Source: Streptomyces caniferus (lineage in GTDB: Bacteria > Actinomycetota > Actinomycetes > Streptomycetales > Streptomycetaceae). Taken from it: a stretch of 64,000 nt of DNA. Below are positions 33,229-41,360 of the stretch, piece by piece (position 1 is the stretch's first letter; each line of letters begins with the position of its first letter). Both the position numbers and the translations under genes were made by a program. Below the pieces are notes generated by a model. That model saw only the letters and a program-made list of their open reading frames with translations. It searched no databases and was not told where the DNA came from. The stretch covers positions 2,737,501 through 2,801,500 of the forward strand of contig NZ_BLIN01000005.1 of assembly GCF_009811555.1 (NCBI RefSeq), read 5' to 3'.

Positions 33229-33930
33229 ATGGCCCGCCGCCCCCACGTTCCCCTTCTCGTGCTGTCCAGTGCGGCATCGGCCGTGCTGATCACCGGCTGC
33301 TCGCTGTCGGGCTACGGCCCGTCGAAGGAGGCGGAGCGGACGTACACCGTGCACGACAAGGTCACCGCGCTCTCCGCGACGACGCACGGCGGGAACATCG
33401 AGGTCGTGCCGCTGGACGCCGGCGGGTCGGTGAAGGTGACGGAGAAGTACGTGTACAACGAGCGGAAGCCGACCCCCGCACACGGCGTCAAGGACGGCCG
33501 CCTGACGCTCAAGGCCGAAGAATGCGGCATGGGGCGCAAGTGCGAGGTGAGCTACCGCGTCCTGCTGCCGCGCAACGCCTCCGTCGAGCTGCGGACCAGC
33601 GGCGGGGACATCACCGTGCACGGCGCCGCGGGCGGGATCACCGCGGAGACCAGCGGCGGCGACATCAACGTCGCGGACTCCGCGGCCCGCACGGCGAAGG
33701 CGAAGACCAGCGGCGGGGACGTGGACCTCGCGCTGTCCGCGGCGCCCGACGAGGTGTCCGGCCGGACCAGCGGAGGCGATGTCACCATCCGCCTGCCCAA
33801 GGGCTCGTACGCGGTGGACGCCTCGACGAGCGGCGGCAACCGCAAGGTCTCCGTCCCGACGGACGAGGACTCCGCGCACAAGGTGACGGCGCGATCGAGT
33901 GGCGGTGATGTCACGGTGGTTCGCTCATGA
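33229..33930 (+). CDS. DUF4097-type beta-helix lipoprotein
   Basis: The 233-residue protein has a lipoprotein signal with lipobox LITGC (Cys24). The mature part is a run of short beta-strand repeats, with five or more copies of a [TS]SGGD-like motif spaced about 20 residues apart (RTSGGDITV, ETSGGDINV, KTSGGDVDL, RTSGGDVTI, RSSGGDVTV), typical of DUF4097/DUF2807 adhesin-like solenoids. ATG at 33229 with GGGAGA fits the signal; an in-frame ATG at 33169 with AAGGA is an alternative. The role is unknown. Confidence 0.85.
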   Translation: MARRPHVPLLVLSSAASAVLITGCSLSGYGPSKEAERTYTVHDKVTALSATTHGGNIEVVPLDAGGSVKVTEKYVYNERKPTPAHGVKDGRLTLKAEECGMGRKCEVSYRVLLPRNASVELRTSGGDITVHGAAGGITAETSGGDINVADSAARTAKAKTSGGDVDLALSAAPDEVSGRTSGGDVTIRLPKGSYAVDASTSGGNRKVSVPTDEDSAHKVTARSSGGDVTVVRS

Positions 33931-33980
33931 GGGGGCAGTGGGGGCGTCCGTGCGCGAAGGCGCCCCCGTCCCCGGCCGCG

Positions 33981-36524
33981 TCAGCCGACGGTGACCTCCG
34001 CCGTCAGCCTCCGGTCGTCGACGCTGCGCGCCGCCTCGACGAGGTAGACGCCCTTGACCCGGCGCCAGCCGCCGTCCGCCGTTTCCCCGCCGTCCGCCGC
34101 GTCCCAGACCGCGAACGCCCGGTCCGGCAGCGGGATCTCGGCCTCGACGCTCTCCCCGGGACCGGCCTCCACGACGGCGAAGCCGGCCAGCCAGCGGGCC
34201 GGGCGCTCCGGAGCGTCCGGGGCGGCGTCCGCGGTGGGCGCCAGATAGATCTGGACGACCTCGCGGCCGGGCCGGTCGCCCGCGTTGCGGATGCGCACCC
34301 GCACCGAGTCGGGGGTGGTGTCCAGCGACTCGTACTCCCAGTCGGTGTAGCCGAGTCCGTGACCGAAGGGGTACGCGGGCGCGGGCGCGGACCGCTGCCA
34401 GGCGCGGTAGCCGATGTACACCCCTTCGGAGTAGGCGAGTTGACCGTCAACGGGGGTGACATCGGTGACCGGGGCGTCGGCGAGCCGGTCCGGCCAGGTG
34501 GTGGGGAGCCGGCCGCCCGGCTCATGGGCGCCGAGCAGGACGTCGGCGAGCGCCGCACCGGCCTCCTGGCCGGGGAACCAGCTCAGCAGCACGGCGGGGA
34601 CCTGCGTGCGCCACGGAAGCTCCACGGGCGAACCGGAGTTGACGACCACGACGGTGTGCGGGTTGGCGGCGGCGACCCGGGTGACCAGCTCGTCCTGGCG
34701 GCCGGGCAGCCGCAGGTCGCTGCGGTCGAAGCCCTCGGACTCGACCTCATCGGTGGTGGCGACGACCACGATCGCGACATCGGCGACGGCCGCGGCGCGG
34801 ACCGCCTCCTCGATCTCCGCGTCGGCGTCGAGCCGCGGTTCGCTGTGGCCCAGGGCGAAGTTCAGCCCGCTCAGGCCGTCGCCCGGGTCCCGGCCGCCCG
34901 GCACGAACCGCAGGGCGACGTCCACGCGCTCGCCCGCCGTCAGCTCCGCCGTCACCCGCCGCTCGACCGGGCGCAGGAAGGACTCGAAGGGGTCGCCGCC
35001 CTCGGGCGCGCAACGGCCGTCGAAGAGGACCGCACCGCCCACGGTCAGCCGCAGGTCGCCGGTGCCGGAGACCGCGAGGGTGTGGCTGCCGGTGAGCCGC
35101 GGGGTGCAGCTGCCGGTCAGTTCGACGGCGCTCAGGTTCTGCCGGGTGACGCCCTCGGGGAAGCGGCCCATCACCTGCACCCTGCCGTCGAACTGCGGCG
35201 TCTCCGCGAGCACTTCACCGTCGGCGGCCAGGTAGCGGGCGCGCAGCGTGAAGCCCTCGCGGGCGTGCGGCACCCGGGTACGCGGCTCCGCACCGACCGC
35301 GAAGGCGACCTCGACGTCGTCGGGGAGCGCGGCGCGCAGCCCCTCCAGCGGGGAGACGACCGTGTCGGGGAAGACGGTCGCGGACCCGCCGCCGAGCACC
35401 CGCGCCTCGCGGGCGGCCGCCCCGATGACGGCGACCCTGCGGAGGGCCGTGGCGTCGACCGGCAGTGCCCGCCGGCCCCCGTCCACCGGCTCGTTGCGCA
35501 GCAGGACACACGCCCGCCGGGCGATCTCGCGGGCCACCGCCCGGCCGTCGATCCCCTGCGGAACGGCCTCCGGACCGACCGCACCCGGCACCCCTTCCAG
35601 GCATCCGGTACGGGCGGCGAGCAGCAGCACCCTGCGCACCGCGTCGTCCACCTCCGTCTCCGCGACCTCACCCGCACGGACGACCTCGGCGAGCGGCGCG
35701 CCGTAGACCGTACGGGGCCCCGGCATCGCCACGTCCAGGCCGCCGCGCAGGGCGCGCACGGTGTCGCGGGCGGCCGTCCAGTCGGAGACATTCACGCCGT
35801 CGAAGCCCCATTCGCCGCGCAGCACGTCCTGTACGAGAGCGCGGTGCTCGGTCATCGTCGAGCCGTTGACCCGGTTGTAGGCGGTCATCACGCCCCAGGG
35901 ACGGGCGTGTTCGACGATGTGCTCGAAGGGCGCGAGGTAGAGCTCGCGCAGCGGGCGCGGGGCGATGCGGTTGTCGACGGTGAACCGGTCGGTCTCGGCG
36001 TCGTTGCCGACGAAGTGCTTGACCGTCGTACCGACGCCGCCTTCCTGCACACCGCGCACATACCCGGCGCCGATCACGCCCGTGAGCAGCGGGTCCTCGG
36101 CGTAACACTCGAAGTGCCGGCCGGTCAGCGGTGAGCGGTGGAGGTTGACGGTCGGCGCGAGGAGGACGTGCACGCCCTTGCGGCGGGCCTCCTGCGCGAG
36201 CAGATGGCCGGCCCGGCGGGCGAGGGCGGGGTCCCAGGTGGCGGCCAGCGCCGTGGGGCTGGGCAACGCGACCGAGGGGTCCCCGGCGTTCCACTCCTGG
36301 CCCCGTACACCGACCGGGCCGTCCGACATGACCAGCGAGCGCAGCCCGATCGCGGGCACGGCCGGCAGGCTCCAGGTGTCCTGACCGGACAGCAGCCGGA
36401 CCTTGGTGTCGAGGTCGAGCGCGGCGAGCGCCCGCTCCACCACTGCGGTGTAGTCGTGCGCGTGGCCGCGGGCTCGGTGGTGGTCATCGGCATCGGTGGG
36501 ACAGTGGGGCTGGGCGTCGGTCAT
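33981..36524 (-). CDS. Glycoside hydrolase family 3 beta-glucosidase-type enzyme
   Basis: The 847-residue protein has the GH3 N-terminal TIM barrel with the nucleophile Asp248 in GVNVSDW and the KHF/RH substrate residues (TTVKHFVGND, LHRSPLTGRHFE). The alpha/beta sandwich contains an inserted PA14-like region (VQVMGRFPEG ... GTGDLRLTVGG), and a fibronectin-III-like domain lies at the C-terminus. No signal peptide is present, so it acts on imported oligosaccharides. It faces a TetR regulator across 139 bp. Confidence 0.93.
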   Translation of the reverse strand: MTDAQPHCPTDADDHHRARGHAHDYTAVVERALAALDLDTKVRLLSGQDTWSLPAVPAIGLRSLVMSDGPVGVRGQEWNAGDPSVALPSPTALAATWDPALARRAGHLLAQEARRKGVHVLLAPTVNLHRSPLTGRHFECYAEDPLLTGVIGAGYVRGVQEGGVGTTVKHFVGNDAETDRFTVDNRIAPRPLRELYLAPFEHIVEHARPWGVMTAYNRVNGSTMTEHRALVQDVLRGEWGFDGVNVSDWTAARDTVRALRGGLDVAMPGPRTVYGAPLAEVVRAGEVAETEVDDAVRRVLLLAARTGCLEGVPGAVGPEAVPQGIDGRAVAREIARRACVLLRNEPVDGGRRALPVDATALRRVAVIGAAAREARVLGGGSATVFPDTVVSPLEGLRAALPDDVEVAFAVGAEPRTRVPHAREGFTLRARYLAADGEVLAETPQFDGRVQVMGRFPEGVTRQNLSAVELTGSCTPRLTGSHTLAVSGTGDLRLTVGGAVLFDGRCAPEGGDPFESFLRPVERRVTAELTAGERVDVALRFVPGGRDPGDGLSGLNFALGHSEPRLDADAEIEEAVRAAAVADVAIVVVATTDEVESEGFDRSDLRLPGRQDELVTRVAAANPHTVVVVNSGSPVELPWRTQVPAVLLSWFPGQEAGAALADVLLGAHEPGGRLPTTWPDRLADAPVTDVTPVDGQLAYSEGVYIGYRAWQRSAPAPAYPFGHGLGYTDWEYESLDTTPDSVRVRIRNAGDRPGREVVQIYLAPTADAAPDAPERPARWLAGFAVVEAGPGESVEAEIPLPDRAFAVWDAADGGETADGGWRRVKGVYLVEAARSVDDRRLTAEVTVG

Positions 36525-36603
36525 GTGGTTCTCCGGTGCTCCTGAGTGGACGTCCTCCCCCCCTGTCGGGATTCTCGCCGCCCCACCTCCTGGACGGTAG
36601 GTG

Positions 36604-36621
36604 CCGTTACTTTTCCGTTAC
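36604..36621. promoter_or_regulatory. Direct repeat CCGTTAC between GH3 and tetR
   Basis: CCGTTAC occurs at 36604-36610 and 36615-36621, 11 bp apart (one helical turn), upstream of a TACGCT box at 36652-36657 that ends 6 nt before the TetR GTG. This is a candidate operator. Confidence 0.45.
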
Positions 36622-36663
36622 ACCAGTCGTACGGGATCTCCACGCGAGGGATACGCTCGGCCG

Positions 36664-37341
36664 GTGACTGCACCAGACCAGGACGGACCCCGACCCGACG
36701 GCGGAGCGGGCGGCCGGCGGAGCGGTGGCGGCCGGGAGGTCCGGAGCGCGGAGCGGCGCGAGGCGATCCTGCAGGCCGCCATGGAGCTCATCGCCGAACG
36801 CGGCTACCGGCGCACCTCGCTCGCCGCCGTCGCCGAGCGCGCCGGGCTGACCCAGCAGGGGCTGCTGCACCACTTCCCGACGAAGGAGCTGCTGCTGGTC
36901 GGCGTGCTGGAGGCGCGCGACCGCTGGGACCTGGCCTGGGCCGCCACGGCGTCCGACACCTGGCGCACCGACGCCCTCGCCCAGATCGTCGACTACAACG
37001 CCACCCGCCCCGGCATCGTGCAGACCTACACGGTGCTGTCCGCCGACAGCGTCACCGAGGACCACCCGGCCCGCGCGTTCTTCGAATCCCGCTTCCGCGC
37101 CGTACGGGCCTCCATGACCGAGGTGCTGCGGGCCGAGTGCGGCGACACACTGCCCGGCGGCCTGACCCCGGAGCGGGCGGCGCCGCTGCTGGCCGCGGTG
37201 ATGGACGGACTGCAACTCCAGTGGCTGCTGGACCCGGAGGACGTGGACATGCCGGCGGCCTTCCGGGACTTCCTGGCGCTGCTGGGGCGGGGCGAAGGCC
37301 AGGGCGGCGCCGGTATCGGCGAGGAGTCGGACGGGGACTGA
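36664..37341 (+). CDS. TetR/AcrR family transcriptional regulator
   Basis: The 225-residue protein has a disordered Gly/Arg-rich start, then a HTH (RREAILQAAMELIAERGYRR, TSLAAVAERAGLTQQGLLHH) and a C-terminal ligand domain of the TetR_C_6 or similar type. The GTG at 36664 lies 6 nt after a TACGCT box and lacks a ribosome site, which fits a leaderless transcript. It is divergent from the GH3 gene, a likely target. The inducer is unknown. Confidence 0.88.
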   Translation: MTAPDQDGPRPDGGAGGRRSGGGREVRSAERREAILQAAMELIAERGYRRTSLAAVAERAGLTQQGLLHHFPTKELLLVGVLEARDRWDLAWAATASDTWRTDALAQIVDYNATRPGIVQTYTVLSADSVTEDHPARAFFESRFRAVRASMTEVLRAECGDTLPGGLTPERAAPLLAAVMDGLQLQWLLDPEDVDMPAAFRDFLALLGRGEGQGGAGIGEESDGD

Positions 37342-37344
37342 TCC

Positions 37345-37674
37345 TCCGTGCCGTCGTCGGCACCAGGAACAGCACCGCCTCCGGCCGGCGCAGCAGCGAC
37401 TTGCCGGGGTCGAGCGAGGGCCCGAACCGCATCAGGTAGCGGAGGCCCTGATGTCCGTGCACGGTGGCCTGCGCGGCGGGCTGAGCACCGCACAACTGGC
37501 AGCCCGGGGCACTGCGTACGGGTGCGGGTGCGGGTACTGCTGGGCGTACGGGTACGGGACCCGCGCCGGATGTCCCGGATGCGGTGCACAAGAGCCGGCG
37601 GGCTGCTGCGCGTAAGGTCCCGCGGACGGCGGGGCGTACGGGTGCGGGCCGTGCGGTGGCGGCGGGGTGGCCAC
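37345..37674 (-). pseudogene. Decayed Pro-rich zinc-ribbon protein gene (frameshift and deletion)
   Basis: Translation from GTG 37674 (AGGGGG 6 nt upstream) gives a Pro/Tyr/Gln-rich start of about 55 residues (ATPPPPHGPHPYAPP) and then goes out of frame near a GTGCCCCGGG run. In the next frame the sequence continues CQLCGAQPAAQATVHGHQG and then MRF, which is the CxxC ... HQG ... MRF start of a streptomycete membrane-protein family. The second CxxC part is missing, and the sequence jumps to LDPGKSLLRRPEAVLFLVP, resembling that family's C-terminus. So one frameshift and one internal deletion are inferred. It is convergent with tetR. Confidence 0.6.
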
Positions 37675-37838
37675 AGAGATCCCCCTGAGTCTCGTGGGCA
37701 TGGCCGGACGCGGTGGTGGACCGGACCGGACCGAATCAGGAACCCTGTCCGTGGACGTCCGGCGGGCGGGAGTCAGGGCAACGGGGTATCGACACCTGCC
37801 TCTTCCGCCCCGCCGCGCGCGCCGCTTTACTCGCCCCC

Positions 37839-39143
37839 ATGAGACGCATACGTACCAGGATGGGCGCGCTCGGAGTCGCGCTGCTGGCCGTCGCCCCGCT
37901 GTCCCTGACGGCGCCGGCCACCGCGGCCGCCCCGGCGGATGTCACAGCGGATGTCACGGTGGAGGAGGGGCGGCTGACCCAGGCCGCGCCGCAGGAGATC
38001 CTGCGGCGCAGTGGATTCGATGCGGTGGAGCGGGAGTTCGGCCGCGGGCTGGCGCGGGTGACCACCTACGGGGGGGCCCGGCGTTATGTCGCGGACGAGG
38101 GACGGGCGCTGTGGCGGCGGGCCGTGGACCGGGCGCAGGGACGCGGGCCCGACGGCGGCGACCTGAGCCGGGACGACGACCGGCCGCTGTACTGGGCGCG
38201 GCTGGGGGTGACCCGGCAACTGCGCCAGTGGCAGCCGGACTTCGGCCTGACCGCGTCCGAGCGCGGCGCGCTCCTCGGGTCGCTGGAGCGGGGGTCGCGC
38301 GGCCAGGACTCGATCGCACTGCCCGCGGGCAAGCACGTCCTGCGGATCGTGCTGACCGGCTTCGATCCCTTCCAGTTGGACGGCGATCCGCGGCGCAGCA
38401 ATCCGTCGGGGGCGGCGGCGCTGGCGCTGGACGGGACGACGGTGCGTACGGCCTCGGGGCAGCCGGCCCGGATCGAGACCGCGGTCTTCCCCGTACGGTG
38501 GGCCGACTTCGCGGACGGCACGGTGGAGCACACCCTGCTGCCGCACTTCCGGCCCGGCCCGCGGCAGGCCGACCTGTTCACGACCATCAGCCAGGGCCGC
38601 CCCGGCCGGTTCGATGTCGAGCGGACCAACGGGGCCTGGCGGGGCGGCTATCCGGACAATGCTCGGGAGTCCCGTACGGAGACCGTGCCGATTCCGGCCG
38701 GGGTGCCGACCGTGCGGCCGCAGCCCCAGTGGACGACCACCACCCTGCCGTACGCCCGGATCGTGGCGGCCGGAACCGGGTCCTTCCCCGTGGTCGACCA
38801 CACCGAGGTCACGGAGATCCCGGCGGGCGGCACCGAGCCGGTCGACCGGGCGGACGGCCCGACTCCGGGTTCCACGGCCCGCGCCGGCGGCGGCGGTGAC
38901 TACCTCTCCAACGAGATCGCCTATCGGGCCACCCTGCTGAGGGACGCGGTGCGCCCGGCGCTCCCGGGCGGCCATCTCCACACGCCGGTCCTGGAGTTCG
39001 GCCCCGGCAACACGGACCCGGCACACGGCCAGGTCACCGACCCGGACTTCGTACGGCACCGGGTCGCGATCACCGACCAGGTACGGGCGATCGTGACGGT
39101 GGCGGCCTCGGAGACGGCGGCGGCGCGGGACACCCGGGGCTGA
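37839..39143 (+). CDS. Secreted pyroglutamyl-peptidase-like protein, Cys-to-Ser
   Basis: The 434-residue protein has a signal peptide (MRRIRTRMGALGVALLAVAP, cleavage near APATAAAP). An N-terminal alpha-helical part is followed by a Pcp-like domain: LTGFDPF at residues 173-178 with the following NPSG, Glu261 in DVERTNG and the later YPDN, and a His in LHTPVL. At the place of the catalytic Cys of pyroglutamyl peptidases (usually VCNxxxY) the sequence reads LSNEIAY, with Ser357. It may be a serine variant or inactive. ATG at 37839; an alternative is 37860. Confidence 0.75.
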   Translation: MRRIRTRMGALGVALLAVAPLSLTAPATAAAPADVTADVTVEEGRLTQAAPQEILRRSGFDAVEREFGRGLARVTTYGGARRYVADEGRALWRRAVDRAQGRGPDGGDLSRDDDRPLYWARLGVTRQLRQWQPDFGLTASERGALLGSLERGSRGQDSIALPAGKHVLRIVLTGFDPFQLDGDPRRSNPSGAAALALDGTTVRTASGQPARIETAVFPVRWADFADGTVEHTLLPHFRPGPRQADLFTTISQGRPGRFDVERTNGAWRGGYPDNARESRTETVPIPAGVPTVRPQPQWTTTTLPYARIVAAGTGSFPVVDHTEVTEIPAGGTEPVDRADGPTPGSTARAGGGGDYLSNEIAYRATLLRDAVRPALPGGHLHTPVLEFGPGNTDPAHGQVTDPDFVRHRVAITDQVRAIVTVAASETAAARDTRG

Positions 39144-39209
39144 CGGGCACGGGCGAGCGGGCCGGGGCCAGGCCGGGCAGGGCCGTGCGCTGGGGGAAGT
39201 GAGGTGGAA

Positions 39210-39239
39210 CGCGGGCCCGCGAAGAGGTGCGGGCCCGCG
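39210..39239 (+). terminator. 11-bp stem terminator
   Basis: CGCGGGCCCGC (39210-39220) pairs with GCGGGCCCGCG (39229-39239), 67 bp after the stop of the secreted Pcp-like gene. Confidence 0.7.
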
Positions 39240-39370
39240 GCGGGGCGCGGAACGGCTCGTTCACCCGGCGCGCTGCGCGCAGGCGTTCGCGCCGAAGCCC
39301 GGTGGTCGTCCACCGTGGCGCCCGCGCCACCCGGACCGGCCCCCGCCGACCGGTTGTAGCCTCGGCCCTT

Positions 39371-39868
39371 ATGACCTGGCTGCCTGAGGACTTCGTCCAC
39401 CCCGTCTCCGTGCCCCTGCCCGACACCGCACTTCACCTGCGGCCGATCCGGGAGGCGGACACCGCGATCGACTACCCCGCCGTGATGGGCTCCCGAGAGC
39501 GCTTGTGGAAGATCTTCGGCCCGGCCTGGGCGTGGCCCCAGGAGACGATGACCTATGAAGAGGACCGCATCGACCTGCTGCGGCACGAGAAGGAGATCGC
39601 CGCGCACCAGTCGTTCAACTACGCACTGCTGGACGAGGCGGAGACGGCGCTCCTCGGTTGCGTCTACATCGACCCGCCCGAGCGCACCGGCTCCGACGGG
39701 GAGATCTCCTGGTGGGTGGTGGACGACCTCGTCGGCAGCGAGGCGGAGCGCGCGCTCGACGCGCTGGTGCCACAGTGGATCGCCGCCGACTGGCCCTTCC
39801 AGCGGCCCCGTTACCTGGGCCGCGACATCACCTGGCAGGACTGGCTCGCGCTGCCGCGCTCCTCGTGA
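39371..39868 (+). CDS. GNAT-family acetyltransferase-like protein
   Basis: The 165-residue protein resembles N-acetyltransferases: LHLRPIREADTAIDYPAV at the start, then NYALLDEAETALLGCVYIDPP and ISWWVVDDLVGSEAERALDA, although the usual Q/RxxGxG/A loop is weak. The substrate is unknown. TAGCCT at 39357-39362 ends 8 nt before the ATG and no ribosome site is seen, so it is probably leaderless. Confidence 0.75.
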   Translation: MTWLPEDFVHPVSVPLPDTALHLRPIREADTAIDYPAVMGSRERLWKIFGPAWAWPQETMTYEEDRIDLLRHEKEIAAHQSFNYALLDEAETALLGCVYIDPPERTGSDGEISWWVVDDLVGSEAERALDALVPQWIAADWPFQRPRYLGRDITWQDWLALPRSS

Positions 39869-40009
39869 CACATCCGAGTCGGCTCCCCCGGGCCGCGTCT
39901 CTACGGAACGTCTGAGCGTGGTGTGGATGCACCGTTGACGAATGCCCAGGGGCCTGAGCCGACCGTTGTTCCCTGACCGGTCACCGCGTCGCGGCGGCCG
40001 GTGACGCGA

Positions 40010-40654
40010 TCACCGAAGGGGAGGGCACCAGTCCGGCGAACGGCCGAGAGTCGCCAGGATCCGGTCCAGGGTGCCCGCGGCGTGATCCGCGGCCAGCCCC
40101 GGCCGGAAGGCGCTGCCGGGCGCCAGCCGGGAAGCATCGTCCGGGACGGCGCGGGCGATCGGCAGTGCGGCCTGCAGGAGTTCGGGGTCGGGCGCGTACG
40201 TGAGGCCCAGGGTGCGGGCGACGTCCCAGCTGTGCACCACGTAGTCGATGAGGTGGAAGCCGATCGCGCGGCCGGCGGGGAACGTCCGGGCGCGGCTGAA
40301 TTCGGGAAGGGCGAACGCACGGTCGGGGCCCTCCACGGTCGCGAACGCGGCGATGACGTGGTCGGCCGCGGTGCGGTAGGACGCGACGGGGTCCGCATCG
40401 AGCGGTCCGACCGACCAGTGCGACAGGTCCTGCCCGTGCCCGAGCGCCGCCGCCGCGAACCCGTTGTGCTGGGCCGTCATATGGGCGAGCAGATCGGCCA
40501 GCGTCCAGGCCGAGCAGGGGGTCGGCCTGCGGAGGTCGCCGGGGGCCGTGCGGTCGATCAGGGCCACGCTGTCCCGGACCGCCCGGGCGTTGAGGCGTCG
40601 GAGCCGCACGAAGTCCGCGTGCGGTGCGGGCACACCCTCGATATTCATAGGCAT
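40010..40654 (-). CDS. TIGR03086-type mycothiol-dependent/DinB-fold metalloprotein
   Basis: The 214-residue protein has a DinB-like four-helix bundle with the metal-binding histidines in LLAHMTAQHNGF and the later HLIDYVVHSWDVA, as in the maleylpyruvate isomerase/TIGR03086 family of mycothiol-dependent enzymes. ATG at 40654 lies 6 nt after a CATCGT -10 box and has no ribosome site; ATG at 40648 is in frame. It is divergent from a MarR regulator, which probably controls it. The substrate is unknown. Confidence 0.85.
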   Translation of the reverse strand: MPMNIEGVPAPHADFVRLRRLNARAVRDSVALIDRTAPGDLRRPTPCSAWTLADLLAHMTAQHNGFAAAALGHGQDLSHWSVGPLDADPVASYRTAADHVIAAFATVEGPDRAFALPEFSRARTFPAGRAIGFHLIDYVVHSWDVARTLGLTYAPDPELLQAALPIARAVPDDASRLAPGSAFRPGLAADHAAGTLDRILATLGRSPDWCPPLR

Positions 40655-40660
40655 GCGCTT

Positions 40661-40699
40661 ACGATGTGCTTGAGCGTATGATTTGTCAACGGGTATTTT
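40661..40699. promoter_or_regulatory. Overlapping divergent promoters of the DinB-like and marR genes
   Basis: Minus strand: TTGACA (40689-40684), 17 nt, CATCGT (40666-40661), then 6 nt to the ATG at 40654. Plus strand: TTGAGC (40670-40675), 18 nt, TATTTT (40694-40699), then 7 nt to the ATG at 40707. The two promoters interleave, and both genes lack a ribosome site. A MarR dimer bound here could shut both. Confidence 0.65.
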
Positions 40700-40706
40700 C
40701 GTGACC

Positions 40707-41198
40707 ATGGCCGAGAACGCAGCCGACCGCGGCGCCACATCCGAGGGGCGGCCGACCCGTCCCGACCTGGCGGCGATGATCGTGCCGCTGGGGCGTGCGC
40801 TCGTGGCGGCCGAGCAGCCGATCCTCGACGCGCACGGTCTGACGATGTGGGCGTACTCGGTGCTGCTGCATCTCGACGAGACGCCGATCCGCACCCAAGC
40901 GGCGCTGGCCGAGGCCATCCGGGCGGACAAGACCCGCATCATCGCCGTCCTCGACGATCTGGAGTCCCGGGAGCTGATCCGCCGTCAGCCCGACCCCGAG
41001 GACCGGCGGGTCCGTCTGCTGTCGCTCACCGCCGAGGGCCGACGACTGCGGGACGCGGTGCAGACCGCGATCCAGCAGGGCGAGGAACGACTGCTCGCCC
41101 GGCTGCCGGCCGCCGACCGCGCCGGCTTCCTCAAGGGCCTGCAGGCGTTGTCCACACTGCCGGAACTGACGCGTGGACGAGGACCGTCGGCTTCCTGA
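40707..41198 (+). CDS. MarR family transcriptional regulator
   Basis: The 163-residue winged-helix protein has the DNA-binding part TQAALAEAIRADKTRIIAVL followed by DDLESRELIRRQPDPEDRRV and the DRR wing, standard for MarR. ATG at 40707 is placed 7 nt after TATTTT (leaderless); a GTG at 40701 is also in frame. It probably controls the divergent DinB-like gene. There are no conserved redox cysteines, so an organic ligand is more likely. Confidence 0.92.
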   Translation: MAENAADRGATSEGRPTRPDLAAMIVPLGRALVAAEQPILDAHGLTMWAYSVLLHLDETPIRTQAALAEAIRADKTRIIAVLDDLESRELIRRQPDPEDRRVRLLSLTAEGRRLRDAVQTAIQQGEERLLARLPAADRAGFLKGLQALSTLPELTRGRGPSAS

Positions 41199-41207
41199 GG
41201 TCCCCAC

Positions 41208-41323
41208 CCGACCGGCTTCCCCATCCGGTCGACTCCCCCATCCAACCGACCCCTCCGACCGGCTTCCCCCTCTCGTCGGCTTCCGCATCCGACCGGCTTC
41301 CCCTGCGGTCGACTCCCCCATCC
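41208..41323. repeat. Imperfect tandem repeats after marR
   Basis: CCGACCGGCTTCCCC occurs at 41208-41222, 41255-41269 and 41289-41303, and GGTCGACTCCCCCATCC at 41227-41243 and 41307-41323 (80 bp apart). The block fills most of the gap between marR and the nitrilase-VanX fusion gene and looks like a degenerate minisatellite. Confidence 0.75.
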
Positions 41324-41360
41324 GAGCCCGGCACCGGCCGAAGCCGGGCATCATGAGCGG

